From assembly GCA_934667865.1 (NCBI GenBank), contig CAKUMR010000031.1:1-9189 (forward strand): a stretch of 9,189 nt of DNA, read 5' to 3'. Numbering within the stretch: position 1 is the stretch's first letter; each line of letters opens with the position of its first letter. Below the pieces are notes generated by a model. The model saw only the letters and a list, made by a program, of their open reading frames with translations, was not told the DNA's origin and ran no database searches. Below, piece by piece: positions 1 through 6,100 of this stretch. The position numbers were made by a program, and so were the translations under genes. The DNA comes from an uncultured Oscillospiraceae bacterium (GTDB taxonomy: Bacteria > Bacillota_A > Clostridia > Oscillospirales > Oscillospiraceae).

Positions 1-387
1 CATCAGATCCATCCGTCCCGCCGACCAGAGAGAGGCCGCAATGTGCCCCTGCTGATGGGAAAACGCATAGACCGGCAGATGCAACGCCGCGCCCAGCACC
101 TCCGCCTGCGACTGCCCGGCCAGAAAGCACGGCATATAGGAGCCCTCCACCGCGCGCGGGCGCGTGCTTGCACCGACGGCGTCGAGCGTTACCACACCCA
201 TATCGCAAAACAGCCTGTCGGCAAGCTCCGGCAGGCGTTTTACGTGCGCGAACAGAGCGTCGCTCTGCCGCAGTCCCAGCGCGCCCGGCGCAACGTCGAG
301 CAGTCTGGAAACATTCTTCCCCTCCTTGCCGTCAAAAACAGCGACGGAGGTTGTGTAATTGCTGGTGTCAAAGGCCAGTACCGTCAT
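1..387 (-). CDS. TsaD/Kae1-like protein (peptidase M22 family), 5' part only
   Basis: The first 129 codons of a gene that runs off the low-coordinate edge. The N-terminus (MTVLAFDTSNYTTSVAVFDG) has the ASKHA phosphate-1 loop pattern DTSNYTTS at residues 7-14. Residues 75-85 read TRPRAVEGSYM, and HQQGH at 111-115 matches the HxxxH metal site of TsaD/Kae1. True TsaD makes the threonylcarbamoyl group of tRNA t6A. Clostridia often carry a second, divergent TsaD-like gene beside nusB, and the nusB context and the divergent STRPR segment favour that paralogue over the tRNA-modifying enzyme; its function is not known to me. The ATG shares ATGA with the nusB stop (4-nt overlap), with AAGGA about 9 nt upstream, so it is co-transcribed with nusB. 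The family is fairly sure; the exact role is not. Confidence 0.8.
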   Translation of the reverse strand, partial: MTVLAFDTSNYTTSVAVFDGKEGKNVSRLLDVAPGALGLRQSDALFAHVKRLPELADRLFCDMGVVTLDAVGASTRPRAVEGSYMPCFLAGQSQAEVLGAALHLPVYAFSHQQGHIAASLWSAGRMDLM

Positions 388-845
388 TGCTGTTCTTCCT
401 TCTTCTGCTGTCCCCGCGCGACGGAACCGAGAATCCCGTTGACAAAGGAAACGACCTCGGCGTCCTCGTACTTCCGGGTCAGTTCAACACATTCGTTGAT
501 CGCCACGCCCGTCGGAACATCCGGCACATACAGCATTTCAAAAATCGCCAGCCGCATGGCCGCCTTGGTGAAGCGGGAAATGCGGTGCAGATTCCAGGCG
601 ATGGCATACTGCGTAATGAGCGCGTCAAGCTCCTCCTCGTGGGCAGCCACGCCCTCCACGCAGGTACGGATATACTCCATCTGCTTTTTGCTGGGACGCT
701 CCGTATAGACCTCGTTTTCCTCGGCAAGGCCGGAATAATACCCCTTCTCCATGCGGGTCTCCAGCGCTTCCTCCGGCGTCTGGGCGGTATAATCCAACTC
801 GTAGATCAAATGGACTGCGACTTCTCTGGCGTTTGAGCGTGTCAT
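384..845 (-). CDS. nusB: Transcription antitermination factor NusB
   Basis: A 153-residue protein, close to the usual 130-150 for NusB. NusB binds boxA RNA together with S10 (NusE) and joins the rRNA antitermination complex in the cytoplasm. Typical features are the N-terminal helix TRSNAREVAVHLIYELDY (2-19), which is the R-x-A-R-x-x-A-x-x-x-L-Y type start, and the C-terminal core with RISRFTKAAMRLAIFEML (88-105), VPTGVAINECVELTRKY (110-126) and FVNGILGSVAR (134-144). The tail is lysine/glutamate/glutamine rich (QQKKEEQQ). The ATG at 845 has AAGGAG 7 nt upstream. A 57-nt spacer containing a hairpin separates it from the asp23-like gene, and its stop overlaps the following tsaD-like start. The position after a yqhY-type gene matches Bacillus and many clostridia. 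Confidence 0.96.
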   Translation of the reverse strand: MTRSNAREVAVHLIYELDYTAQTPEEALETRMEKGYYSGLAEENEVYTERPSKKQMEYIRTCVEGVAAHEEELDALITQYAIAWNLHRISRFTKAAMRLAIFEMLYVPDVPTGVAINECVELTRKYEDAEVVSFVNGILGSVARGQQKKEEQQ

Positions 846-871
846 GGCGTTCTCCTTGGTATGTAAAAGTA

Positions 872-892
872 GGGGTGCCGGATCAGCACCCC
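872..892 (-). other. Intercistronic hairpin between asp23-like gene and nusB
   Basis: Perfect 7-bp inverted repeat: GGGGTGC (872-878), 7-nt loop (879-885), GCACCCC (886-892). On the minus strand it begins about 10 nt after the asp23-like stop codon and is followed by TACTTTTACAT, a broken T-tract. It could be a weak terminator or attenuator that lowers nusB expression, or an mRNA-stabilising end. The poor T-run argues against a full terminator, and nusB has no clear promoter of its own in the remaining spacer, so some read-through is likely. Confidence 0.55.
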
Positions 893-902
893 GAAGCAGG
901 TA

Positions 903-1280
903 TCAGTTTGCGGATTTGGGAATTGCGATGCCGCAGACATTGACGTTGACCGCAGCCGGACGAACGCCGGTCATGGATACGACCTCGTTCATAATGCTCT
1001 CCTGGACGTTTTTTGCGACCGTCATCACGGCCTCACCCATCTTGACGACGAGGTTGCAGGAGATCGTAACATTCTCCTCTTCCATCGTGACGCGGATGCC
1101 GTTGCGGAGATTCTTCTTGCCGAGAATGGTGGAAATATCAAAGGCCGCGGTGGTGCTCAGGCCGTAAACGCCCTCGACCTCGCGAACTGCCAGCGCTGCG
1201 ATGGAAGCGATGACGTCCTCAGAGATCAGGATGCGTCCGCCTTCCTGCGGCTGCTCAATGTACTTTTTTCCTTCTGCCAT
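903..1280 (-). CDS. Asp23/Gls24 family protein (YqhY-like)
   Basis: A 125-residue soluble protein of the Asp23/Gls24 family (DUF322). Family marks are the N-terminal block GGRILISEDVIASIAALAVREVEGVYGL (14-41), a middle stretch with VTMEEENVTISCNLVVKMG (64-82), and the C-terminal block with IMNEVVSMTGVRPAAVNVNVCGIAI (96-120). Members have been linked to cell-envelope stress and, for the Bacillus YqhY group, to acetyl-CoA carboxylase activity; the molecular mechanism is unsettled. The ATG at 1280 is preceded by AAGGAAGGAAACCGCT, giving a usable ribosome site. It sits directly upstream of nusB as yqhY does in Bacillus, but accB and accC, which precede yqhY there, are absent. A candidate vegetative promoter lies in the spacer upstream, so it probably starts a transcript separate from the sporulation operon. 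Confidence 0.92.
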   Translation of the reverse strand: MAEGKKYIEQPQEGGRILISEDVIASIAALAVREVEGVYGLSTTAAFDISTILGKKNLRNGIRVTMEEENVTISCNLVVKMGEAVMTVAKNVQESIMNEVVSMTGVRPAAVNVNVCGIAIPKSAN

Positions 1281-1330
1281 AGCGGTTTCCTTCCTTTCTG
1301 GAGTACAGATCCTCTTTGGATTTCTATCCT

Positions 1331-1358
1331 ATTCTATCACATTTTCCGAAAAATACAA
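1331..1358 (-). promoter_or_regulatory. Candidate sigma-A-type promoter for asp23-like gene and nusB
   Basis: On the minus strand TTGTAT (1353-1358) and TAGAAT (1331-1336) are separated by 16 nt. The -10 is extended, reading TGATAGAAT (1331-1339). The -35 matches TTGACA at only 3 of 6 positions, but the extended -10 and the AT-rich setting inside a GC-rich genome support it. The expected transcript start is near 1324, leaving a leader of about 44 nt before the ATG at 1280. It would uncouple asp23/nusB from the sporulation-specific spoIIIA transcript. Seen by eye only. Confidence 0.5.
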
Positions 1359-1375
1359 TAACCTTTTCCGAAAAA
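1342..1375. repeat. Two direct copies of near-palindromic TTTTCCGAAAAA
   Basis: TTTTCCGAAAAA occurs at 1342-1353 and again at 1364-1375, 22 bp start to start, or about two helical turns. Each copy is nearly self-complementary (TTTTC/CGAAAA). The lower copy lies between the candidate -35 and -10 and touches the -35 edge; the upper copy lies just upstream of the -35. This layout could suit an operator. The copies also fall immediately after the spoIIIAH stop, where the short AT stems might act as a weak transcript end. Confidence 0.45.
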
Positions 1376-1379
1376 AGCG

Positions 1380-1937
1380 TCACTCCACACCGATGACGCG
1401 AATGTCAGACAGCTTGAAATCCGTCTGCGCCAGCACGATGTCTGCAACCAGCGAAACATCCGTCTGCTTTAAGCCTTCCTTGGGCGCGGCGACCGCGAGG
1501 GAAATACCGTCTTCGGAGATGTAAGCGACACAGTCGGCATAGCCCTTGGCAACGACCAGACTTTCGATCTGCGACTCCGCCAGCGCGTCGGACACGATGC
1601 CCTCAAGCGCCTTGCTGCTCGTGGAGGTGTCCTCTCCCTCCGCGTAGGCAATGGTTTCCTGCAAAAGCTCTACGGCCTGATCACGCGCCTTCTGCCGCGA
1701 CAGGCGCATCTGGGCAAAGTATTCGTTCGCGCTCTGGCCGCTTTCCTGCGCGGCAAGCGCCGGCTGGGTCTGCGTCGTGTCGTTCAGCACGAGGGTGGAT
1801 TCTCCCAACACCTTATCTGCATCGAGGACCTTTGTCAGATCAGCGGAATCTCTGCCGTAGAGCCAGTTGAGGTAGATGCCGGCACACACAAGCACCAGTA
1901 CGCCGGCGATGATCGCATTGCGCTTCCAGATTTTCAT
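1380..1937 (-). CDS. spoIIIAH: Stage III sporulation protein AH (SpoIIIAH)
   Basis: A 185-residue membrane-anchored protein when started at the ATG at 1937. A short basic N-terminus (MKIWKRN) is followed by one membrane segment at about 8-27 and a long extracellular region. The latter has an alanine/glutamine-rich helix at about 70-100 (NEYFAQMRLSRQKARDQA) and a C-terminal ring-building domain (about 105-184). SpoIIIAH spans the outer forespore membrane space and pairs with forespore SpoIIQ; its ring fold resembles EscJ/PrgK of type III secretion. The upstream ATG at 1955 is in frame but has no ribosome site, while GGAGG at 1946-1950 lies 8 nt before the ATG at 1937, which decides the start. 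This is the last gene of the spoIIIA operon; the spoIIIAG stop lies 14 nt upstream. Serine/threonine-rich residues 101-110 (GEDTSTSSKA) look like a flexible insert. Confidence 0.93.
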   Translation of the reverse strand: MKIWKRNAIIAGVLVLVCAGIYLNWLYGRDSADLTKVLDADKVLGESTLVLNDTTQTQPALAAQESGQSANEYFAQMRLSRQKARDQAVELLQETIAYAEGEDTSTSSKALEGIVSDALAESQIESLVVAKGYADCVAYISEDGISLAVAAPKEGLKQTDVSLVADIVLAQTDFKLSDIRVIGVE

Positions 1938-1951
1938 TTGCCATTCCTCCA

Positions 1952-2500
1952 TCATTTCATTTTGACCACTGTGATCTTATCCGTCCCAAGGCCAGTCAGT
2001 GAGGAAACCGCAGACACAATGCTCCAACGCACGGCCGCATTGTCGGCGCCCTCGCTGACGATCAACGCCCCCTGAAACTGCGGATAGACCACGCTTGAGA
2101 TCGCTGCTTCATCATATGCGCTTCCCTCGGACAAAATAACCGTCTTTCGTTCTTCGCTTGTCTGGGTGCCGGAATTCGCCTGCTCGCTGGTAATTTTCGT
2201 GTCCGTCTGGTACTGCGTCTGCGCGCCGGTCTGCAAGGTGAGCATGACACTGACGCGCCCCGCGCCGTCGATTTGCAGCAGCATCTTCGTCAGGCGCGCT
2301 TCCATCTCCTGTGCATAATCCTGCTGCTCTGCGGCCGGTGCTTCGCTTGGCGTCTGCTGCTGTTTCGTCTGCTTTTTCTCGCTGCCGAAGGGGATCAGCA
2401 TCAGCGCAAGGCCGATGACGAGCACCAGCGCCGCGTATTTGTATTTTTTCAGGGCCGAGGTGATCTTCCATGCCCACTCGTTCCATTTTCCCTTATCCAT
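1952..2500 (-). CDS. spoIIIAG: Stage III sporulation protein AG (SpoIIIAG)
   Basis: A 182-residue protein with a basic cytoplasmic start, one membrane helix at about 23-38 (AALVLVIGLALMLIPF), a low-complexity K/Q/T/A linker (42-60) and a ring-building domain. The latter shows IDGAGRVSVMLTL (77-89), then VVYPQFQGALIVSEGADN (137-154) and a final helix-strand ending ITVVKMK. SpoIIIAG forms large rings in the mother-cell membrane of the feeding-tube complex and is related to type III secretion ring proteins. The Q/T/S-rich stretch at 94-120 corresponds to the extra insert known in SpoIIIAG between the ring-domain strands. The ATG at 2500 has GGAGG about 4 nt upstream and overlaps the end of spoIIIAF by 8 nt. 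Its stop is 14 nt before the chosen spoIIIAH start. Confidence 0.94.
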   Translation of the reverse strand: MDKGKWNEWAWKITSALKKYKYAALVLVIGLALMLIPFGSEKKQTKQQQTPSEAPAAEQQDYAQEMEARLTKMLLQIDGAGRVSVMLTLQTGAQTQYQTDTKITSEQANSGTQTSEERKTVILSEGSAYDEAAISSVVYPQFQGALIVSEGADNAAVRWSIVSAVSSLTGLGTDKITVVKMK

Positions 2501-2972
2501 ACAGCCTCCATTCCTGCCGGTCTGACTCGATGCCCAGCGAATCGCGGATGTAGTCCTCCAGTGCCTGCGCCTGCGCCGGAGTCATGCTTCCCGTCAGGGT
2601 CACGGACTCCGGCATGGGCGTTTCGCCGCTTCCCACCGTGACCTCCGCCTGAATCGTCCCGCCCAGCGCCTCCGCCTTCGCCTCAATGTACTTTTCCGTA
2701 TTCGCCTGCACCAGTGCGCGCAGCATGGTCTGATAGTCCTTGGAAACCTGCTGTGTGCTGAAACCAGCGCGGTCTCCCAGCTCCGCGATTCGGTCGGCAA
2801 GACCGGTAAGATCCAGCCGCAGTAGCGGCGCAGACACGGTGAGCAAAATCAGGATGCCTGCGATGAAGCGCGTGATCTTCTGAATTCTGCTGTTTTTCAG
2901 CAGCGCGCAGGCGAGCACCGAGAGCATACAGGCCGCCACGATCGCAAGAAAATAATTCCGGATTCCTTCCAT
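2493..2972 (-). CDS. spoIIIAF: Stage III sporulation protein AF (SpoIIIAF)
   Basis: A 159-residue protein with two N-terminal membrane helices (about 7-25 and 35-52, the second ILILLTVSAPLLRL-like) and a soluble C-terminal part (55-159). That soluble part contains the helix DYQTMLRALVQANTEKYIEA (79-98) and a beta-rich end with IQAEVTV (107-113). This is the standard SpoIIIAF layout, and its soluble domain is also a ring-building type fold. A GTG at 2993 would add seven residues. The ATG at 2972 is preferred because AAGG lies 8 nt upstream and it overlaps the spoIIIAE stop as TAATG. The stop lies inside the spoIIIAG start region (8-nt overlap), as expected for coupled translation of complex subunits. 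Confidence 0.92.
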   Translation of the reverse strand: MEGIRNYFLAIVAACMLSVLACALLKNSRIQKITRFIAGILILLTVSAPLLRLDLTGLADRIAELGDRAGFSTQQVSKDYQTMLRALVQANTEKYIEAKAEALGGTIQAEVTVGSGETPMPESVTLTGSMTPAQAQALEDYIRDSLGIESDRQEWRLYG

Positions 2973-4045
2973 TACGCCACCTTCAAAAAGCACACCACGC
3001 AGATCAGCGCCATCAGCGCGCAGGCGCCGTTCATCGCAAGAAGATACCCCATAGCGGAGGAAAAGTGCTTGATGAGCCTGACATGCGGCGGAAGCCCTAC
3101 CGTCCCGCTCACGGCGGCCGTGAGCTTGAGCATCAGATACTGCACACCGACGCGCAGAAAGGGCGTCAGGCAGACAGCCAGCACCGCGAGCATTCCGAAC
3201 ACGCCGACGGAGTTTTTGAGCATCGCCGCACTAGCAAGCAGGGATTCCGAGGCATCCGAGATGATCCCGCCGACGACCGGCACCGCGCCTGCCGCGGCTT
3301 TCGTCGCCTTGACAGCCAGCTCGTCGGAATTTCCGCTGACCACGCCGGTCACGGTCATGTAGACCGTGAAGGCCGTCAGGACGACCTTGAGGCTCTTGGA
3401 TACGACCCATCCGACAAACTCCCGCAGCTCGCTGAGCGCGTCGCTGCCCAGCGCCGCCTCCGCGCCCGCGACCGCCAGATAAAAATAGACGCCCGGCACC
3501 AGCACCTTGGAAATGAGCTGCATTAAAATTTCCGCGAACACAACGGTCCCCGTATAGAGCGCGGAGGCCGAGGTCATTCCCCCGCTCATTGCCGCGGCGG
3601 ACGCCATCACGGGGAGCATACAGCCCGTGTAGTCCGTCACGGTCTGCACGGTGCTTGAGGCAAGCGAGATCATGGTGTGAAACGAGCCGACCGCGACCGC
3701 GCACAGCCCGAGGGCGCCCACCGCCGTCGCCGCGCCGGTCAGGTCATGCCCGGCGGCCATCTTCGCCACGGCGCAGAGGGTCACGACAGCCAGAAGCACC
3801 GCACAGAGGCGCATTCCCTCCTTCACCGCGCCGTCGCTGCCCCGCAGCGCCCGCTGAACAAGGCGCTTGCAGTTTCCCCAGAAGTCCGTTGCTGCCGACG
3901 GGGAGAGGCCCGACAGCGCGTCCTGCGCCTCCTGCGGCAGCTCCTCCGTCATGGAGGACGTATCCACCAGATCGTCCGATTCCTGCGCAAAAACCGTCCC
4001 GGCAAGCAAAAACAGCAGAAGCAGCACGATTCCGATTCGTTTCAT
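2972..4045 (-). CDS. spoIIIAE: Stage III sporulation protein AE (SpoIIIAE)
   Basis: A 357-residue polytopic membrane protein with a cleavable-looking signal (1-20, hydrophobic run ending AGTVFA before QES). An acidic, probably extracytoplasmic segment (21-70) follows, then several membrane helices at about 80-97, 105-128, 160-200, 215-236, 280-305 and 333-354. The core contains the conserved-looking stretches TDYTGCMLPV (137-146), KAAAGAVPVVGGIISDASE (249-267) and HVRLIKHFSSAMGYLL (321-336). It is the largest integral membrane subunit of the SpoIIIA-SpoIIQ channel in the mother-cell membrane, and parts of it resemble polytopic export-apparatus or permease-like proteins. The ATG at 4045 has GGAGG (4051-4055) 5 nt upstream, placed inside the last codons of spoIIIAD. 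Length and order match the family. Confidence 0.95.
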   Translation of the reverse strand: MKRIGIVLLLLFLLAGTVFAQESDDLVDTSSMTEELPQEAQDALSGLSPSAATDFWGNCKRLVQRALRGSDGAVKEGMRLCAVLLAVVTLCAVAKMAAGHDLTGAATAVGALGLCAVAVGSFHTMISLASSTVQTVTDYTGCMLPVMASAAAMSGGMTSASALYTGTVVFAEILMQLISKVLVPGVYFYLAVAGAEAALGSDALSELREFVGWVVSKSLKVVLTAFTVYMTVTGVVSGNSDELAVKATKAAAGAVPVVGGIISDASESLLASAAMLKNSVGVFGMLAVLAVCLTPFLRVGVQYLMLKLTAAVSGTVGLPPHVRLIKHFSSAMGYLLAMNGACALMALICVVCFLKVA

Positions 4046-4046
4046 G

Positions 4047-4439
4047 CTAACCTCCCATCATCGTTCGTATCATATCGATCACCGCCTCCAACAGCGGCAG
4101 CGCAACATAAATTGCAAGTATTCCGCCGCATAGCTCGATCAGCCGCGCAAGCGCATTTTCCCCGGCATCCGTGCAGAAGGCCGCACAGAGCTGCGTTACG
4201 ATGCCGATGCCCACGCTTTTGATCAGCGGCGTCAGAAGCTCATCGTCCAGCCCGGAGAGCGCTTGCAGCTTGCCGAAGAAGGAGATCACCGGCTCGACCA
4301 GCCGAATGACGGCAATGCCCATCAGCACGCAGGCGGCGATCGTCAGGAGCAGCGCCAGCTCGGCGTTGCTCCGCCGGATGAGCGTCACGAGAAGGGCGGT
4401 CACGACGCCGATGACCGCAACTTGCAGCAGCGTGTCCAT
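4047..4439 (-). CDS. spoIIIAD: Stage III sporulation protein AD (SpoIIIAD)
   Basis: A 130-residue hydrophobic protein with membrane helices at about 3-21, 28-48 and 101-125, separated by FGKLQALSGLDDELLTPLIKSVGIGIVTQLCA (55-86). The GLDDELLTPLIKSVGI motif and the DAGENALARLIELCGG segment (91-106) are characteristic of SpoIIIAD. It is one of the small membrane subunits of the feeding-tube complex; SpoIIIAC and AD are related to each other. The ATG at 4439 is fused to the spoIIIAC stop as TGATG. No Shine-Dalgarno sequence is visible before it (the upstream bases read CTGTTTCATTTC), so translation probably depends on re-initiation by ribosomes finishing spoIIIAC. Confidence 0.94.
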   Translation of the reverse strand: MDTLLQVAVIGVVTALLVTLIRRSNAELALLLTIAACVLMGIAVIRLVEPVISFFGKLQALSGLDDELLTPLIKSVGIGIVTQLCAAFCTDAGENALARLIELCGGILAIYVALPLLEAVIDMIRTMMGG

Positions 4440-4633
4440 CAGAAATGAAACAGGTTCTTGACCAGATCGAACAGCTGCGCGATCTTCTGCACAATGATGA
4501 TCAGAACGACCACCAGACCTGCCAGCGTCGTCATGGTCGCCTGCTCCTCGCGTCCGGAACGCACGAGCACCTGATTCAGAATGGAAACGATGATCCCCAC
4601 CGCCGCGATCTTGAAAATCAGTTCAACGTCCAT
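4439..4633 (-). CDS. spoIIIAC: Stage III sporulation protein AC (SpoIIIAC)
   Basis: A 64-residue protein, the usual SpoIIIAC length, made of two membrane helices (about 5-23 and 34-51) joined by a short charged loop with QVLVRSGREEQA (21-32). The hairpin topology and the pattern IFKIAAVGIIVSILNQVL (6-23) are those of SpoIIIAC, a small subunit of the SpoIIIA channel in the mother-cell membrane. The ATG at 4633 has AGGGGA about 6 nt upstream. It starts 10 nt after the spoIIIAB stop, and its own stop overlaps the spoIIIAD start by one base. Confidence 0.94.
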   Translation of the reverse strand: MDVELIFKIAAVGIIVSILNQVLVRSGREEQATMTTLAGLVVVLIIIVQKIAQLFDLVKNLFHF

Positions 4634-4643
4634 AGCGCTTCCC

Positions 4644-5153
4644 CTAGACCATCAGAATGACCAGCGCGATCCCGGCGGAAACCGCGACCGCCGCGCAGCT
4701 GCGCGCCATCGGCTTTTTCTCCGCCTCGCAGCGCTCCAGCGCCGCGCCGATGCGCTGACCGCTGAGGGAAAGCATCCGGTTCTCCCCATCCAGATTGTAG
4801 CGTCCCAGCGTTCCGCAGAGCTCCAGCAGCGCCATGCGCGCATCATTGGGCAGAATCAACGCCGGCACGGTCTCCATCGCCTTCTGTGCCGCGCGCTGCC
4901 GCGGTGTCCCGGCTTCCATCAGCCGTCCCAGCTCCCGGAAGAACTGCGCCGTCGGACCGGTGAGCCTGTCCGCCACACCGGAGTAGAGCTGCGGCAGGGG
5001 CAGAAGCGTATAGTTGATCTCGCAGCGGATCATTTCCACCGCGCTTTTCAGCTCGCGGAGCTGGCGCGCCCGGCGGTAATACTGCGCCGCGCGGCTGCCG
5101 CCAAAGCTGCCCGCCCCGATGAGCACCAGCAGCGCACCGATCCATCGGATCAT
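4644..5153 (-). CDS. spoIIIAB: Stage III sporulation protein AB (SpoIIIAB)
   Basis: A 169-residue protein flanked by membrane segments at both ends: about 3-18 (RWIGALLVLIGAGSFG) and about 152-169. Between them is a cytoplasmic helical domain containing RARQLRELKSAVEMIRCEI (28-46), TLLPLPQLYSGVADR (49-63) and LGRYNLDGENRMLSL (116-130), which closely fit SpoIIIAB. The family resembles GspF-like type II secretion platform proteins and is thought to work with the SpoIIIAA ATPase. The open frame continues upstream to 5372, but that extension reads the spoIIIAA gene out of frame. The ATG at 5153, overlapping the spoIIIAA stop as ATGA and preceded by a G-rich ribosome site, gives the expected family length. 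Confidence 0.95.
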   Translation of the reverse strand: MIRWIGALLVLIGAGSFGGSRAAQYYRRARQLRELKSAVEMIRCEINYTLLPLPQLYSGVADRLTGPTAQFFRELGRLMEAGTPRQRAAQKAMETVPALILPNDARMALLELCGTLGRYNLDGENRMLSLSGQRIGAALERCEAEKKPMARSCAAVAVSAGIALVILMV

Positions 5154-6013
5154 CCCACATTCCCCCTTTCGATCCTGACGCTGTGATCCGGCGAAACGGA
5201 GATCAGATTGCGGAACACGCCCTGCTCCATCAGGCTCCGGTAGACCGGCCGCGAAAACAGCTCCTGACGGCTGGCGGCGTGCGCTGTTGCCAGAAACCTG
5301 ACCCCGCAGTAGGACGCGCGCACGATCGCCTGTACATCCTCCGCAGCGGTGATCTCGTCCACCGCGATCCACTGCGGATTCATGGAACGAAGCAGCAGTG
5401 TGATGCCAAGCTCCTTCGGCACGGCGCTTATAACGTCCGTATTTTCCCCCAGATCAAACTGCGGCACGCCGTCCAGACAGGCTGCCAGCTCCTGACGCTC
5501 GTCCACCACGCACACACGCTGCCGCTGCGCGATCAGTCGGATGAGGTCGCGCAGCAGCGTCGTTTTGCCGGAGGCAGGCGGGCCGAAGAGCAGCGCGGAG
5601 GCGGGATGCGTCCACAGCCAGCCTGCGCACGCTTCACCGATTCCCGGCAGCTCGCGCGCGATGCGCAGATTCATGGAGGAAATGCCGCGAAGCGTCCGAA
5701 TTTCCCCCTCGCGCAGCACGGCCGTGCCGCAGATTCCCAATCGGTGTCCGCCCGGCAGGGTCACAAAGCCGCAGCGCAGCATCTCCTGCGCCGCATAGGC
5801 AGACTGCTGTGTCGCGCGCTCCAGCAGCTCGTCCAGCATCGCCCGCGTCGTCTGCACCTCCAGAGAAACGCTTTTACCACCGACGCTTGCCAGCACCGAT
5901 CTGCCGATACGAAAGCGGAGCTCCTCGCAGAGCCCGTCCGCAACCCGCCGTTCCACCGCCCGGCGCACCGCCTCCGAACAGATTCTCATTGCCTGTCTGA
6001 CTTCTTTTCTCAT
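5150..6013 (-). CDS. spoIIIAA: Stage III sporulation protein AA, secretion-type ATPase (SpoIIIAA)
   Basis: A 287-residue cytoplasmic P-loop ATPase. Walker A is GPPASGKTT (144-152), followed by VCVVDERQELA (167-177). A Walker-B-like strand WIAVDE (215-220) carries D219/E220, and TAHA (243-246) fits the downstream sensor/His-box. The N-terminal part has the family's EELRFRIGRSV (30-40) and LPGGHRLGICGTAV (86-99) elements. SpoIIIAA resembles type II/IV secretion ATPases and is believed to power or assemble the SpoIIIA channel. It is the first operon gene, downstream of a probable sigma-E promoter. The start is uncertain: ATG 6013 has GGGAG 10 nt upstream, but the predicted transcript start would fall almost on that site. 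ATG 5989 (residue 9) would give a longer leader but has a weaker ribosome site. Confidence 0.96.
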   Translation of the reverse strand: MRKEVRQAMRICSEAVRRAVERRVADGLCEELRFRIGRSVLASVGGKSVSLEVQTTRAMLDELLERATQQSAYAAQEMLRCGFVTLPGGHRLGICGTAVLREGEIRTLRGISSMNLRIARELPGIGEACAGWLWTHPASALLFGPPASGKTTLLRDLIRLIAQRQRVCVVDERQELAACLDGVPQFDLGENTDVISAVPKELGITLLLRSMNPQWIAVDEITAAEDVQAIVRASYCGVRFLATAHAASRQELFSRPVYRSLMEQGVFRNLISVSPDHSVRIERGNVG

Positions 6014-6033
6014 CCTTCGTTCACTCCCGGTTC

Positions 6034-6062
6034 AGTCTATGCCGCGCCGCCGGGGATTAGGA
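6034..6062 (-). promoter_or_regulatory. Probable sigma-E promoter of the spoIIIA operon
   Basis: On the minus strand, TCCTAAT (6056-6062) and CATAGACT (6034-6041) are 14 nt apart. The -10 matches the Bacillus sigma-E consensus CATACAMT at 7 of 8 positions. The -35 matches KMATATW at 5 of 7, and the spacing is in the normal 13-14 range. It lies just downstream of the preceding operon's terminator and 20 nt before spoIIIAA. The Bacillus spoIIIA operon is known to be driven by sigma-E in the mother cell, so context supports the call. Confidence 0.65.
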
Positions 6063-6064
6063 CA

Positions 6065-6090
6065 GAAAAAACCGCCCGCTTGGCAGGCGG
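6065..6090 (-). terminator. Intrinsic terminator of the cmk-plsC-ispH::rpsA operon
   Basis: On the minus strand CCGCCTG (6084-6090), loop CCAAG (6079-6083) and CGGGCGG (6072-6078) form a 7-bp stem with one G-U pair, followed by TTTTTT (6066-6071). This is a textbook rho-independent terminator. It lies about 50 nt after the fusion gene's stop codon and immediately before the probable sigma-E promoter, separating housekeeping transcription from sporulation transcription. Confidence 0.88.
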
Positions 6091-6100
6091 CCGGGCATAA

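Noticed and set aside
1938..1955. Upstream ATG for spoIIIAH
   Set aside because: No ribosome site precedes it, and its codons contain the GGAGG that serves the ATG at 1937.
3589..4222. Arg/Pro-rich plus-strand frames opposite spoIIIAE/AD
   Set aside because: Composition (Arg, Pro, Ala, His rich) is typical of antisense reading of GC-rich genes; no start context or domain.
5154..5372. N-terminal extension of the spoIIIAB frame
   Set aside because: It is spoIIIAA read out of frame, with arginine/glycine-rich nonsense; the ATG at 5153 gives the normal family length and an ATGA overlap.
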